64,000 nucleotides of DNA from Bolinopsis microptera (GCF_026151205.1 NC_087077.1:12064983-12128982), one strand, 5' to 3'. Shown: positions 21,601-30,722, numbered from the stretch's first letter. Program-made: numbers and translations. The notes: generated by a model from the letters alone, not told the origin.

Positions 21601-23082
21601 AGGCTGCCAGCGCCTACTAAACACAAGGAGGAGACCACTATTTATGACACAGTCCTCAAGGTCACGATGGAAGAAGCATTGTTAGATGCAGGACTAGTGG
21701 TCAGAGAAACGATGAAGGATCCGATTCTATCTCGTGTGTTTGCTTACACTATGGAGGGATGGCCAGCAAAACTAGACTGTACTAACGAAGAGATGAAAGA
21801 ATTTCAGAAAAGGAAGACCGAACTATCTACGGAGCAAGGATGCTTGATCTGGGGAAATCGAGTGGTAATACCTGTGAAACTGAGGCAGTCAGTGTTAGAC
21901 ATGTTGCACTTGACTCACTCAGGGGTTAGCGGTATGAAGACAATTGCGAGGAGCTATGTTTGGTGGCCTAATCTTAATCAAGACTTGGAGAACATGGTAA
22001 AGACATGTGTGGAATGTAACAAGTTTGGTAGATCAGCACCAGCTTTAACAGACCATCCGTGGTGCCGACCCACTGGACCATACCAGCGCATCCACATGGA
22101 CTTTGCAGGACTATTCCAGGGACACATGTGGTTACTTGTTCAGGACGCCTACTCTAAGTGGCCTGACATTGTTAAGATGAACTCAACGAAAACAGGAGCA
22201 CTGATTACAGTTCTAAGACACATATTTGCTAGAACTGGGTTACCATGTGTCGTTGTATCAGACAACGGACCCCAGTTTACTTCAGAGGAACTCAGAGTTT
22301 TCTTCAAGCAAAACGGAATAAGACACATTCCAACACCGACATACCACCCTAAATCTAATAGCATCGCAGAGAGACTGGTACAATCGTTCAAGAATTCTAT
22401 GAAAAAGATGTGGAATGACTCTAAAGACTTGGACAAGAATCTCAATAATTTCTTGTTAACTTACAGGAACACTCCGCACGCAACCACAGGTCAGACACCA
22501 GCAATCATGATGTACAATCGGACATTAAGATCTAAGTTACACATGCTCACGCCGCATGACAAGGAGAAAGTGGAAAACTTGCAAGCTGACAAACAAGAGC
22601 AAGTGTTGCAGAGCAATCCTAGAATATTTTGTCCAAAGCAGCCAGTACGTGTCCAGATTGATGGAAAAGAATGGAGACCAGCCACAGTAGTGCGAAGACT
22701 GGGCGAATCATCCAACACATATGATATTGAGCATGAAGGACGCATCATCAGGAAGCATGCTGATCACATTCAAAGCCTGAGAAGACCTATTATCTCTCTT
22801 CAACAAGATAACGTATCTGACAAAGACCCTGTTTCAGTGAGAGGTGAGACAGTGAGTGAGCAGCAGGATGTTAGTCCGTTAGTTGAACCTGGTATAGTTG
22901 ACCCTGATATTGAACTGCCAGATAATTTACGAGATAATAATGATGAACCTTCTGAGATTGATATTAGAGATGACGTTATTGCTAGACAGCAAACTGATGA
23001 TGAAAATGTTAATGTTAGAAGAGCAAATCTGAGAGATGTACCTCGGGTAAATTACAAAATGTTAAACAGATATGGCAAGTAA
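18691..23082 (+). CDS. Gag-pol polyprotein of LTR element 2
   Basis: A 1463-aa single frame starting at the first base after the LTR. Domains: gag (about 1-215), two CCHC knuckles (CTRC..H..C, CFKC..H..C, about 225-258), protease (FDSGSS, about 335), a spacer with repeated acidic words (KDEES, KDEEP), RT (YPLPSTEECF, VIDVKSAYN, LPYGVSSSSG, RIDDIL), RNase H (LDTDASS, IVWAVTRFHVYL, TDHKPL), integrase zinc region (H..H..C..C) and DDE core (HMDFAG, VSDNGPQ, NSIAERL). The ORF ends 309 bp before the 3' LTR. No inactivating change was seen. As in element 1, Arg replaces the usual Tyr at the RT active site. Confidence 0.95.
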   Translation: MATRIIGQLELLTSDADCRTWFERFELFAQANQLFRAVPAIPELVNDNSNAAAVETARTDAQNATQGNTAVFLSYLDSGMYGLIKSLSNPDEVRLCTYDTLKKRLVDHLMPQPAIHLQRYKFSSCKQVNETVGQYINKLKTIATFCDFENFQERMLDQFIAGMKSVKMKKRLLGEANLTFERAVELALAAEKTEEEAAQMNMSESDVNRVSWERREPNKFKASVVCTRCTLSGHTKDDCKTKCFKCKKTGHIKKNCYVVKKTHNVEEQSEIESQSPDVNSSLEWSVRHVNVSGNVTVSGNVIEPLEIGIDNVFCQKPMVKVTINDDIFLNMEFDSGSSVSVTTVQALCESARVSSSVVYDALVKTKNTLKVANGEIKSILGKMKVKVNFKGKCRENMELYVVEEPFPTLFGRTWIQVFCGYDWLEQLFNGKDRVVSNVPSKCSKLCSSVVKCDQSCNSQCSVDVLGEMRGESSCVMSVVDKDEESKIGKDEEPKIDKDLQSEEGYPLNQVSEGIVTEKMITDYVESLKHDKIFKPGIGQISGVEAKFTLKEEAQPVFLKARNLPYSQREKVKNELMSLVDQNILEKVESSTWATPIVVVERGPKLRICGDYKSTLNKHLETKMYPLPSTEECFNSMVGGQKFSVIDVKSAYNHVKVREKDKKLTVINTHLGLFQWNRLPYGVSSSSGIFQETMDNTLKNIDKVCCRIDDILISGKDDREHLQNLQEVIRRLQERGFRCNRAKSKFFQDSVVYLGHQISRHGIQPVKSKVADLKAAPAPTNLAELISFLGAVNYYRRYLPNLSSVIEPLDSLRSSPWKWTKKEEVAFKELKDMLCSDAVLTLYDPNKKLKLDTDASSRGLGAVLSHVDKEGERPIEYISRTLSKAEKNYSQIDREALAIVWAVTRFHVYLWGNHFELVTDHKPLTFIFDPKKKLPEMATARITRYGLTLMSYQYSIKYRPTKDHANCDVLSRLPAPTKHKEETTIYDTVLKVTMEEALLDAGLVVRETMKDPILSRVFAYTMEGWPAKLDCTNEEMKEFQKRKTELSTEQGCLIWGNRVVIPVKLRQSVLDMLHLTHSGVSGMKTIARSYVWWPNLNQDLENMVKTCVECNKFGRSAPALTDHPWCRPTGPYQRIHMDFAGLFQGHMWLLVQDAYSKWPDIVKMNSTKTGALITVLRHIFARTGLPCVVVSDNGPQFTSEELRVFFKQNGIRHIPTPTYHPKSNSIAERLVQSFKNSMKKMWNDSKDLDKNLNNFLLTYRNTPHATTGQTPAIMMYNRTLRSKLHMLTPHDKEKVENLQADKQEQVLQSNPRIFCPKQPVRVQIDGKEWRPATVVRRLGESSNTYDIEHEGRIIRKHADHIQSLRRPIISLQQDNVSDKDPVSVRGETVSEQQDVSPLVEPGIVDPDIELPDNLRDNNDEPSEIDIRDDVIARQQTDDENVNVRRANLRDVPRVNYKMLNRYGK
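18692..18702 (+). promoter_or_regulatory. Primer-binding site of LTR element 2, overlapping the gag start
   Basis: TGGCGACGAGG lies one base after the LTR end. It matches, over 11 bases, the complement of an animal tRNA-Ser(GCT) 3' end with CCA. Its first base is the T of the ATG. Confidence 0.8.
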
Positions 23083-23391
23083 GCAACGTGATATTTCAAT
23101 AACCAGTCACGATGACCAGTTTTTAAGAAATTGTTTTTTAAATTAAATTATAACTTTTATACAGTAATCCAAGTTTATAATTAGCCGGGAGCACTAAGTT
23201 TGTTTTTAGATCACTCGAGTTCTGACAGTGAAAACACGAAATTTTTGATTTTGCGCCTCACAGAAAGTTGTTTGCCGGCCGAACTGATAATCTAAGTGCA
23301 GTGCGGCGCGGCGTTAGCATTTAATAAATGCGCGTTTTCGGGAACGAGACGCATTTTAACATGTGCTTTCCGATCTAACGAGAGAGAGAGC
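23083..23391 (+). other. 3' untranslated region of LTR element 2
   Basis: Non-coding stretch between the gag-pol stop and the 3' LTR, ending in the purine-rich tract. Confidence 0.7.
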
Positions 23392-23520
23392 TGTTATAAA
23401 TTGATACTATATTTTATATTTAGACTGATAACTGATCACCTATTATATTTTGTAGGGTCTAGGTTTAGATCCTGATTCACGATTTCCCTGTTTCTCTTGT
23501 ACCACGGCTAAGACGTTACA
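23392..23520 (+). repeat. 3' LTR of LTR element 2
   Basis: 129 bp, same sequence as the 5' LTR. It is preceded by a purine run (ACGAGAGAGAGAG, about 23378-23390) that fits a polypurine tract. Confidence 0.93.
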
Positions 23521-23525
23521 TGTGG

Positions 23526-24339
23526 TGCTAACAACAGAGAGCGATTTGAACGGTAGGCAATTTCATAAATTTCATTAACTCGATATAAGGATGATTGGAA
23601 CAGGCTAAAATCTACAATGTGGCATTAATAACTGGCTATATCGCTGCATTAAACGATTAAAGTATTGCTAACTATGGATATTCTAAGTGATCTAGGCAGA
23701 GGGGAACCGGCACAGCCAGATTGCGTTGTCTTCACTTTCAGTGACTAAGTTTCACGATAGAAAAATTGACCTAATGTATTTAAAAAAAAGGATGCACAGT
23801 TCAAGCAATAAATCGATCGGCTGCTCATATGATATTTGCATTTAAAGGAGGGCCTAGTGCAGTGACCAGTAAGTCTGTTAAGGCAAAGATAAGTGAGTTT
23901 CGAGAAAGTGCACACGGATAAAGTTATCAAGTGACAATGATAAGACTAAGTTAGGGTCAAGTCAACAGAATGGCAGCTGTAACAGAAACAGTTCATTGGA
24001 TAGGGGAGTAGGGGATTATGACGGAGTGAAATTTATTTAGCAGGGCAAACAAAAAACAACTGACAGCACTGAGCAAGTGAACTGGAAAATTGAGGAACGA
24101 AAATAACAGTGGTTGTCAGCCCTTTCCGTAGCAATCAGGATTTCCCACCAGATCGATCAGGCAATCAGGATTTCCCACGAGAATGTTCGAGCCAACGCGC
24201 GCACTTGTGTCACGTGACGGCCACGTGACGCTCTAATCGTTGTCACGTGGTACAGAAGGGAGGTTCCTAGAGCGTTGATCTCGACAAGAGGGAGTTTCTC
24301 ACGGTTTATCTTCAATAACTATCGCTATTTTTATAGTAG
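23526..24339. other. Interior of the 10.9-kb TIR element, no gene recognised
   Basis: Only short frames. A tandem 21-base phrase around CAATCAGGATTTCCCAC occurs twice (about 24133 and 24161), and CACGTGA-type words cluster at 24210-24250. Confidence 0.4.
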
Positions 24340-24700
24340 AGAGTTGAAACTTTCACCAAATGTTTCCCTAGACACTAGTTCATCGTAACTGTGTCATAAA
24401 ATTTTAATTTAGGGACCCAATTTTGTGCAAGACTCCGGTATCTGACGACCGGTCACGGACGTGGTTATTGTAATGTCAACTTCTGTTGCACACTGAGCGA
24501 GCTATATTTTGAGAACAAAGATAAACTTTACACCAGGTGAAAGCTGAGACGTTTCTCTTTAAGATGATCACCTCACATTCTATGTATCTGTGACATTGAG
24601 ATAGTAACGATTCAAAACGTCAAGTTGAACAGGCTACAAAATACGCGCTGAATAAAAGTCCACCCCAGAAGTCCACCCCACGCGCGTAGGGTGCTTACTC
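24340..24700 (-). repeat. Inner inverted repeat, right arm
   Basis: Reverse complement of 15181-15532 with few differences. It ends at the start of the CCT-rich microsatellite. Confidence 0.85.
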
Positions 24701-25535
24701 TTCCTCCTCCTCCCCCTGGGTCTTCCTGATCTTCCTCAGTCCTCTTCCTCCTCCCCTCCTCAGTCCTCCTCCTACTCCTCCTCCTCGTCCTCAGTCCTCC
24801 TCATCAGTCCTCAACAGTCCTTCTCCTCCCCAGTCCTCCTCCTCCTCCTGAGTCCTCCTCCTGGGTCCTTCTCCTGGGTCCTCCTCCTCCTCTTCATCCT
24901 CCTCCTCTTCCTCCTCAGTCCTCAGTCCTCCTCAGTCCTACTCCTCATCCTTCTCCTCATTCTTCCATCCTCCTCCTCAGTCCTCCCCCAGTCCCCCTCC
25001 TCCTCCTCCTATTCAGTCCTCCTCCTCCTCCTCCTTCTCAGTCCTCCTCAGTCCTCCTCCTCCTCCTGAGTCCCCCTCCTCCTCCTCCTCCTCCTCTTCC
25101 CTCTCAGTCATCCTCCTCAGCCATCCTCCTCAGTCCTACTCAGTCCTCCTCCTCACTCCTCCTCCTCCTGGGTCCTCCTACTCCTATTCATCCTCCTCCT
25201 CGTTCCTCAGTCCTCCTCCTGGGTCCTCCTCCTCATCCCTCTCATCAGTCCTCCTCCTCCCCAGTCCTCTCCCAGTCCCCCTCCTTCTCCTCCTATTCAG
25301 TCCTCCTCCTCCTCCTCCTCCTCCTCACTTCTCCTCAGTCCTCCTTCTCATTTCTCCTAAGTCTTCCTCCTGAGTCCTCCTCCTGAGTCCTCCTCCTCTT
25401 CCTTCTGAGTCCTCCTCCTGAGTCCTCCTCCCTCTCAGTCATCCTCCTCAGTCATCCTCCTCAGTCATCCTCCTCAGCCATCCTCCTCAGCCATCCTTCT
25501 CAGCCATCCTCCTCAGTACTCTTCAGTACTCTTCA
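24700..25535 (+). repeat. CCT-rich microsatellite/minisatellite, ~840 bp
   Basis: Irregular array of CCTCCTCCT and CAGTCCTCCT units. Its left counterpart is only a short CTTCCTCCTC at about 15170, so the array expanded in the right arm only. Confidence 0.95.
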
Positions 25536-25552
25536 GTCCTCAAAATGTTTGT

Positions 25553-25700
25553 CCGCTAATGTCCACCAATGTCCGCTAATGTCCACCAATGTCCATCCAA
25601 GTCCGCCAATGTCCGTCCGGGTCCGCCAATGTCCGTCCGAGTCCGCCAATGTCCGTCCGAGTCCGCCTATGTCCGTCCGTGTCCGCCAATGTCCCAAAAA
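25553..25700 (+). repeat. Subterminal repeats, right end of the 10.9-kb element
   Basis: Head-to-tail GTCCGCCAAT and GTCCGTCCGA-type decamers, complementary in style to the left-end GGCGGACATA array. Confidence 0.85.
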
Positions 25701-25782
25701 ACACGTCCGTTGTCTCATAGAATCCAAAAAGGACAGGACATAGGCGGACATAGACGGACATGACACCCCCCCCCCATTATAG

Positions 25783-25985
25783 CTGTGAGTGTCAATAAAT
25801 TACTGTGTCATAAAAAAAGGAACGATGTACACGTGATCTGAGATACCAATATCTCAATATCTAAAGGATAGTGTCTAGAAACATTCATAGTCCATGGTGA
25901 TTGGTGGCAGGTATCAAGTTAAACGAAGTTACACTGACTGGCAATGTATACGATTGCCGTCTCCCTCTCTCACCCCTGACCGCTA
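25783..25985. other. No gene recognised
   Basis: Short spacer between the TIR element and a retroelement fragment. Confidence 0.4.
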
Positions 25986-26381
25986 TCAGGGTGCTCCTGA
26001 GGATTGAGAATCTAATCCTGGTGCGCATGTAACACATAATAGCCGCATAGTCTTCTCCTTCTGGGATAGTTTTTCAGTGAGTCTCTTGTGGTATCTTGAG
26101 GCTTGTGGACCCCATCCGCCATTTGTTGAGTATATAAGTGGGGTAAAGGTGCCTTTTTCCACCTGGATGATTCTGTTGTTGTACTTTTTCATTTTCCTCA
26201 TTTCATGAGCTTTATAGATCTGTTCCATATCTTTTTTGTCATATGTGGGTGAGTTGGGGTGGGTAACACAGACATCAAAGAATGTTCGTTCAAATGTGCT
26301 CCAGAGACCTCGTGAGGATACATCAGGTGCAGCTCTATCAGCATTGGTACCAACAATTTCTTCATGCTCACTTAAAAACAA
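25986..26381 (-). pseudogene. Retroelement fragment, C-terminal domain after an RT
   Basis: A 131-residue frame (its start is not an established ATG) with FFDVCVTHPNSPTY, then HEMRKMKKYNNRI, VEKGTFTPLIYSTNGG and YHKRL. This series resembles, from memory, the region that follows the RT in some animal retroelement polyproteins (DVRV-HPNA, GTFTPLVFST-GG). No RT domain is attached here, so it is a broken remnant. The family is not certain. Confidence 0.5.
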
Positions 26382-26704
26382 CTCTAAATCAGTAGGCTGT
26401 CACTGTATTAATGCACCACACCGCCACCTCCACTGCACTAAAAGTTATTCAATAAATTCTACAATCCTAATTTTGTATCGTGATGGAGACTGGTGTCCAT
26501 ACAAAACATTTACTAGGTTGCCATTTGGTGTGAGCAATAGCGAACAGCACGCACACTCTTTTGCCACGTCAACTTATATCTAATCTATTTAAAGAGTGAC
26601 AACCATACTACACATTTGTGGCAAATCTCATAGTATAAAGATTACAGGAAATGTCAAACAGTATATATAGGGGGGGGGTACCACTGTCCATTTTATCCCT
26701 GCAC

Positions 26705-26940
26705 AAAAACAACTGAAAAAAGACAAAGACAAGAGGGACAAAAGGGACAAAAAAAGATAATAGGGACAAAAAAGACAAAAAAGACAAAAAAGACAAAAAA
26801 GACAAAAAAGACTGGGACAAAAAGGACAAAATAGACAAAAAGACAGGGACAAAATGGACAAAAAGGACAAAAAGGACAAAAAGGACAAAAAGGACAGGGA
26901 CAAACGAGACAAATAGACAGGGACAAAATAGACAGTAAAG
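26705..26940 (+). repeat. Subterminal (GGACAAAAA)n array, left end
   Basis: More than 20 copies of 9-10-bp units GACAAAAAG/GGGACAAAA. The Phe/Leu-rich minus-strand frames here are just translations of this repeat. Confidence 0.9.
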
Positions 26941-27059
26941 AAAATAAGGTCAATTATCCGTTGAAATGCAAAAAATAAGTTCAGGCACAGTTCCAACAAG
27001 CTAATAAGTTGGGTAAATTCAGACAGAAGTAGAACAGTAAAGTCAATCTTGGTTATATA

Positions 27060-27200
27060 TCCACCAGCGTGCGCTTTTTCGCATAGCGGGCTCTCACCAG
27101 CCCGCTGTCAAAGGGCCCGATATCTCTACAGCCCGCTCATGATATAGCCCGCTAACAAGTGACATTTAATTTGACCAGTAGCAATATAGCCCGGAGTTCT
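27060..27200. repeat. Cluster of AGCCCGCT words
   Basis: AGCCCGCT or AGCGGGCT occurs about six times in 110 bp, in both orientations, inside the 3-kb TIR element. Possible protein-binding array; function unknown. Confidence 0.5.
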
Positions 27201-27924
27201 CTAAAATATTTTCAGTTTCTGTATCGTCTCCTGATGATACATCTCGCTGATGATACATCTCGTGAGCAGATGACATGAAATCTGAACACTGAACAGTGTG
27301 ATTGATCCACACTTACACACTACACAGTACACTTTAATAGTTCCCACGGAAATATGTGGATTTAAAGAATGTATCAACTCTGAACTGTGAGCTCACCAGT
27401 CACCTTATGTTATATCGGATGCTATATCATATCAGTTTTCACGCAGATTGCCATGATTGGCTCATAATTAACACGTGACACACTGTTACTATGGTTACCA
27501 AATTCGTGGAGACGTTAAGTCTAAGCCTGTGATATCCATTAGTGTCGATAATTGTTTTGTGTTTACCATTTTCAGTTCACTATTTCAGTTGATAAACCTT
27601 GAAATTTAGGCCGACATTTTACGTGTTATTCTATTATGTTCCCAAAAGATATTTTGCCCTGTTTTTGTTTTGAAACTGCCATTTAAATTGATGTTATAAA
27701 TTTGATCTTTAACTTTCATATTCAATGTCCATTGTCCATGATCAGACTGTGATCTCGAGCTCTCTGGGTTACTACTTTTGATTGTCCAGTCACTCAGTAG
27801 CTGCTACAGAAACTCTAGTAACTGGTTACCTGGGTAACCCTGGTTACCCTGGTAACTGATAATGACAACTCACGTGGTATAAGTAGCAGCTGCTCTGTGG
27901 CGACTGGCGGTGCTTGTTCTGGTT

Positions 27925-28130
27925 CCAGGGAGGGAGAGAGGTAGAGAAGTAGAGAGGGAGAGAAAGAGAGGGAGAGGAGGAGAGAGGGAGATGAGGAGAG
28001 ATGGAGATAAAGAGAGAGGGATAGAGGGAGAGAGGGAGGTAAGGAGAGTGGGAGAAGGAGAAAGGAAGATAGGGAGAGAGTGAGAGAGTGAGAGAGGGAG
28101 AGAAGGAGATAAGGAGATTCAGGGAGAGAG
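27925..28130 (+). repeat. GA-rich microsatellite
   Basis: Purine-only stretch of GAGAGAGGGAGA-type units, about 200 bp. Confidence 0.93.
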
Positions 28131-28499
28131 GGCCTATATTTTGATTGTTTACAATAAAATTATATGTACATGAAACAATGAGCTGAAACATTGTTTGATA
28201 GCAGCCGGTTTTTCGTTCTATAGTCAGTCATTTTGGCCTGTTTTACATCTTAAACCAAAAGCAACATGATTTTTTCGTAACTTTTCTGAAATCTTGTACA
28301 TTAATTTGCTGTGATTGTTGCAAACTGAAGCTTCGTGATAAACGCCCGCTGATGGATATACACGATATCATTCCTCGCCTCGAGGGCGGAACTATCGTAT
28401 TAGAAACATGTTGAGAGTAAAAGTGAAACTAAATTAAAAAAGGATCTCTTGAAGAAACTAAAGTAAAAACTAATATCTGTAAGAAAAAGCTCACGCTGG

Positions 28500-28697
28500 T
28501 GGATATAATCCACATCACCTCGACCCGCGGGCGGAAAAATCGTATAGCACTCGGGCCCGATGGGCCCTCCGTGCTATACGAAAATATGTCCTCCTCGGGC
28601 TAGCGCCCTCGGGGACATATGAAATATTGCACGCCCGTGCGCGTGCAATATTTTGTTCCGCCCGCGAGTCTCCGGTGATATGTATATATATCAGCCT
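28500..28697. repeat. DNA cloverleaf: outer inverted repeat enclosing three hairpins
   Basis: Three perfect or near-perfect hairpins stand side by side: CGTATAGCACTC.../...CGTGCTATACG (about 28541-28580), ATATGTCC.../...GGACATAT (28586-28621) and AATATTGCAC.../...GTGCAATATT (28623-28653). They are enclosed by an outer inverted repeat (GACCCGCGGGCGGAA, 28520s, against TTCCGCCCGCGAGTC, 28650s-60s) that continues imperfectly outward through ATCACC/GGTGAT. Partly similar sequence (GGATATACACG, then GAGGGCGGAACTATCGTAT) lies at about 28350-28400. Confidence 0.8.
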
Positions 28698-28883
28698 TAG
28701 TGTGCTCACTGTTCAAGACAACTTGGTCTAGTGCCTGCTCACTGATTCACATTTGAAGTTTGAGCTGAACTTGCATTGCAAACAACACTCAAAAAGCAAG
28801 ACAACTAATATTGCACTGAGGGGATACAGAGGAAGAGATATAACTACTCTGTTTAGTGAAAGAAGCAGTTTCATGAGCCTGAT

Positions 28884-29291
28884 ATGGGCGTTAAAAACTT
28901 TGTTAAGAGTAAAAAGAAAGAAGATTGTACTACAAAGAATTTAACGTCTCTAGTGAATTTCTATGGTCAAGGTGGCCGGACAACTCTCCCGCCTTCAAAT
29001 AGGCTGGACAGATTCACTGCCCATCATCTCAGAAGTTCCTATCAGTTCAGCGTAAACTGTGACGAATGTGACTCTCAAATGATTCGTCCTGGAGACACCA
29101 TCATGTTCAGGAACAAGAGGAGGAATAAGAAAATCTTTATTAGAGGACGGGCATGCTTTTTCTCCTACTTCATAGGAAAAAGCAAATACCCATTAGCTCG
29201 ATATTGTCGGCATATTGTTAATGGAAAAGTAATTGTGTGGGTCTGGGTATCTGCTTCTGGCCGCTATGAGCGTTATGATATTAAAAGATGA
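28884..29291 (+). CDS. Orphan protein, 135 aa, inside the TIR element
   Basis: Single frame from ATG 28884 to a stop at 29291. Not recognised. It is basic (Lys/Arg-rich), with a CDEC pair near residue 58, a strand-rich middle (GDTIMFRNKRRNKKIFIRGRA) and hydrophobic-aromatic patches (VIVWVWVSAS) near the end. No signal peptide or transmembrane pattern. It is the only sizeable ORF in the 3-kb TIR element, so it could be an element protein such as a DNA-binding factor, or a captured exon. A spliced upstream part is possible. Confidence 0.45.
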   Translation: MGVKNFVKSKKKEDCTTKNLTSLVNFYGQGGRTTLPPSNRLDRFTAHHLRSSYQFSVNCDECDSQMIRPGDTIMFRNKRRNKKIFIRGRACFFSYFIGKSKYPLARYCRHIVNGKVIVWVWVSASGRYERYDIKR

Positions 29292-29514
29292 TGACTTTTT
29301 TGATATCACCACTTGATTAATGGGATTAATGAAATATTGACTGAACCGTGTACACATTTATTTATGTGATGCCGTTGATGAATTCTGCTTATTTCAGTCC
29401 CTTCAGTGGTTTCAGTTGATTCTAAGTACAGCAAAACACTGACATGAAAATCCAAATTGTTGATGTCGAGTAGAATATTATATATACATTCTCTACATTT
29501 GAGCTTGTCTAATT

Positions 29515-29640
29515 TTTTGTCTCATTTGTCCAAAATTTTTGTCCCTTTTGTCCCTAGTATTGTCCATTTTGTCCCCAAAACACTGTCCTTCACAAAAAAA
29601 TTTAAAAAAAGACAAAGACAAATTGGACAAAATGGACAGT
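29515..29640 (+). repeat. Subterminal repeats, right end of the 3-kb TIR element
   Basis: TTTGTCC / GGACAAA-type units in both orientations next to the right terminus. Confidence 0.75.
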
Positions 29641-29661
29641 GGTACCCCCCTATATACCATA

Positions 29662-29970
29662 CTACACATTGAATTAGGATTTCTTTAAATATCAAATTTA
29701 TTTATTGTAAACTTGTTTACTCTGTAATAAATGGCATAAAAGTGAAATTTTTGTTTAACTGAAATTTTTGTTTAACTGAAATAATTCTTTCTGTTATGAC
29801 TTACTACCACCACTGGTTCAAGGAATTTGTGATCAATTTTTAAAGCAGTAAGAAGCTTCTGGTTGCTTTCACTGTCGTCTTTCAGATAATATGGTCTTCT
29901 AAATATTACCGGCCCTGGCAAGTGCACATTAACTTTCATAATAAGTCATTTTGAGATTTAAGGGTTAGTT
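29662..29970. other. No gene recognised
   Basis: AT-rich spacer. A 20-bp phrase (GAAATTTTTGTTTAACT) is tandemly repeated at about 29741 and 29762. Confidence 0.4.
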
Positions 29971-29974
29971 CAAG

Positions 29975-30130
29975 ATCACTGGCTCAGTGGCTAAGATGGT
30001 TAATCTGCTTGTGCCTTGTCTACTGGTCCTGAGGTTGTGAGTTCGAATCCCAGTTGGGCCAAGATCTCAAAACTGAAAGGCAGCTGTCACTCACCAAACC
30101 ATGGTGTGAATGGTAGTGGCCCTCAGAAAT
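29975..30130 (+). mobile_element. tRNA-derived SINE, copy 1
   Basis: Has an A-box-like TGGCTCAGTGGCTAAGA and a B box GAGTTCGAATCCC at tRNA spacing, followed by a body (CAGCTGTCACTCACCAAACC, ATGGTGTGAATGGTAGTGG) shared with copy 2 at 33925. The 3' end of this copy is not clear. Confidence 0.75.
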
Positions 30131-30722
30131 AGTACCTACAGTGAGTTTAAGAACTTGGCCCTCAACCCTTGTTTTGGTTTTGCGGCTGGGGTTCGTTTGT
30201 TGTTCAGCATTGCCCATTCCATTTTCATTGGGTTGGGTCTCACCACCAACATGAGTGGAATAATGGTACTTTCTCTTTTTTGTCCTCTTTTTATTAAAAA
30301 GAAATCTTTGTACATGAGAACTTTGTTTGTCATCAGCATATCAAATGGTCTTAAAGAGCAAGCTTGCTTTTTCCTCTATTATTTTACTGGTCACGTGTAT
30401 GGTTAAGAGTTTTATGACATTGAATGAATCTATTTGTTACGAGTATTAAGGACTGTTAGTATTTTTATTTATTTGTTTTCACTTCTAATTCTGCACGTTT
30501 AGGCAGTTGCTCTTGTGACCAAAGTTTTAGAGTTATATATATATATATATAATATATCCTCTATTGTGATGCTTTCGAATATTAAGGTCATTGAAATTTG
30601 CATCCTCTTAAAACCATTAAAACATTTTGATTCTTTGAATTATGTTTTTTACACGATTTAAGATATTGTTTAAAACTAAATATAAAATTCAGAAATGGTG
30701 ATCTCAGAACTGTAATCAGACT

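Larger units (their letters stand above)
18562..23520 (+). mobile_element. Complete Ty3-type LTR retrotransposon 2
   Basis: Two 129-bp LTRs (18562-18690 and 23392-23520), TG...CA, which I read as identical, flanked by TGTGG on both sides (18557-18561 and 23521-23525). A single gag-pol frame lies between. It inserted inside the 10.9-kb TIR element, just upstream of the ankyrin gene's first visible exon. It has the same architecture, LTR length and primer site as LTR element 1 but a clearly different sequence, so it is a sister family. Confidence 0.95.
14842..25775. mobile_element. 10.9-kb TIR element with G-run ends, holding an ankyrin-type gene and a Ty3 element
   Basis: The left end is a G-run then TGTCACGTCCGTCTATGTCC (from about 14856); the right end is the complement (TGTCATGTCCGTCTATGTCC, then a C-run to 25775). 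ATTATAG flanks both sides (14835-14841 and 25776-25782). Decamer repeats (GGCGGACATA) lie inside the left end and related GTCCGCCAAT-type repeats inside the right end. A further inverted pair, 15181-15532 against about 24340-24700, extends the TIR to several hundred bp. Without the nested LTR element it is about 6 kb. No transposase was recognised, so it may be non-autonomous. Confidence 0.7.
26670..29650. mobile_element. 3-kb TIR element with G-run ends and GACAAAA-type subterminal repeats
   Basis: The left end is a G-run then TACCACTGTCCATTTT; the right end is its complement, AAAATGGACAGTGGTA then a C-run. TATATA flanks both sides. Inside each end are tandem GGGACAAAAA-type units (about 26705-26940; and about 29515-29640). 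The element contains a GA-rich tract, a cloverleaf inverted repeat and one orphan ORF. Confidence 0.7.

Noticed and set aside
25533-25766. ORFs with repeated SANV/GLGRTLAD words on both strands
   Set aside because: Open frames produced by the 10-bp subterminal repeats of a transposon; no protein character beyond the repeat.
26395-26583. Possible Ty3 RT fragment (DGDWCPYKTFTRLPFGVSNS)
   Set aside because: A short match to the RLPFGVS motif only, with no flanking RT motifs; too little to call.
26608-26999. Phe/Leu/Cys-rich ORFs resembling a membrane protein
   Set aside because: They translate the GGACAAAAA array in reverse; hydrophobicity is a by-product.
27844-28191. Ser/Pro/Leu-rich minus-strand ORF
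   Set aside because: Translation of the GA-rich microsatellite.
30001-30075. Possible functional tRNA gene
   Set aside because: A and B boxes are present, but a foreign body follows and is shared with a second copy, so it is a SINE head.
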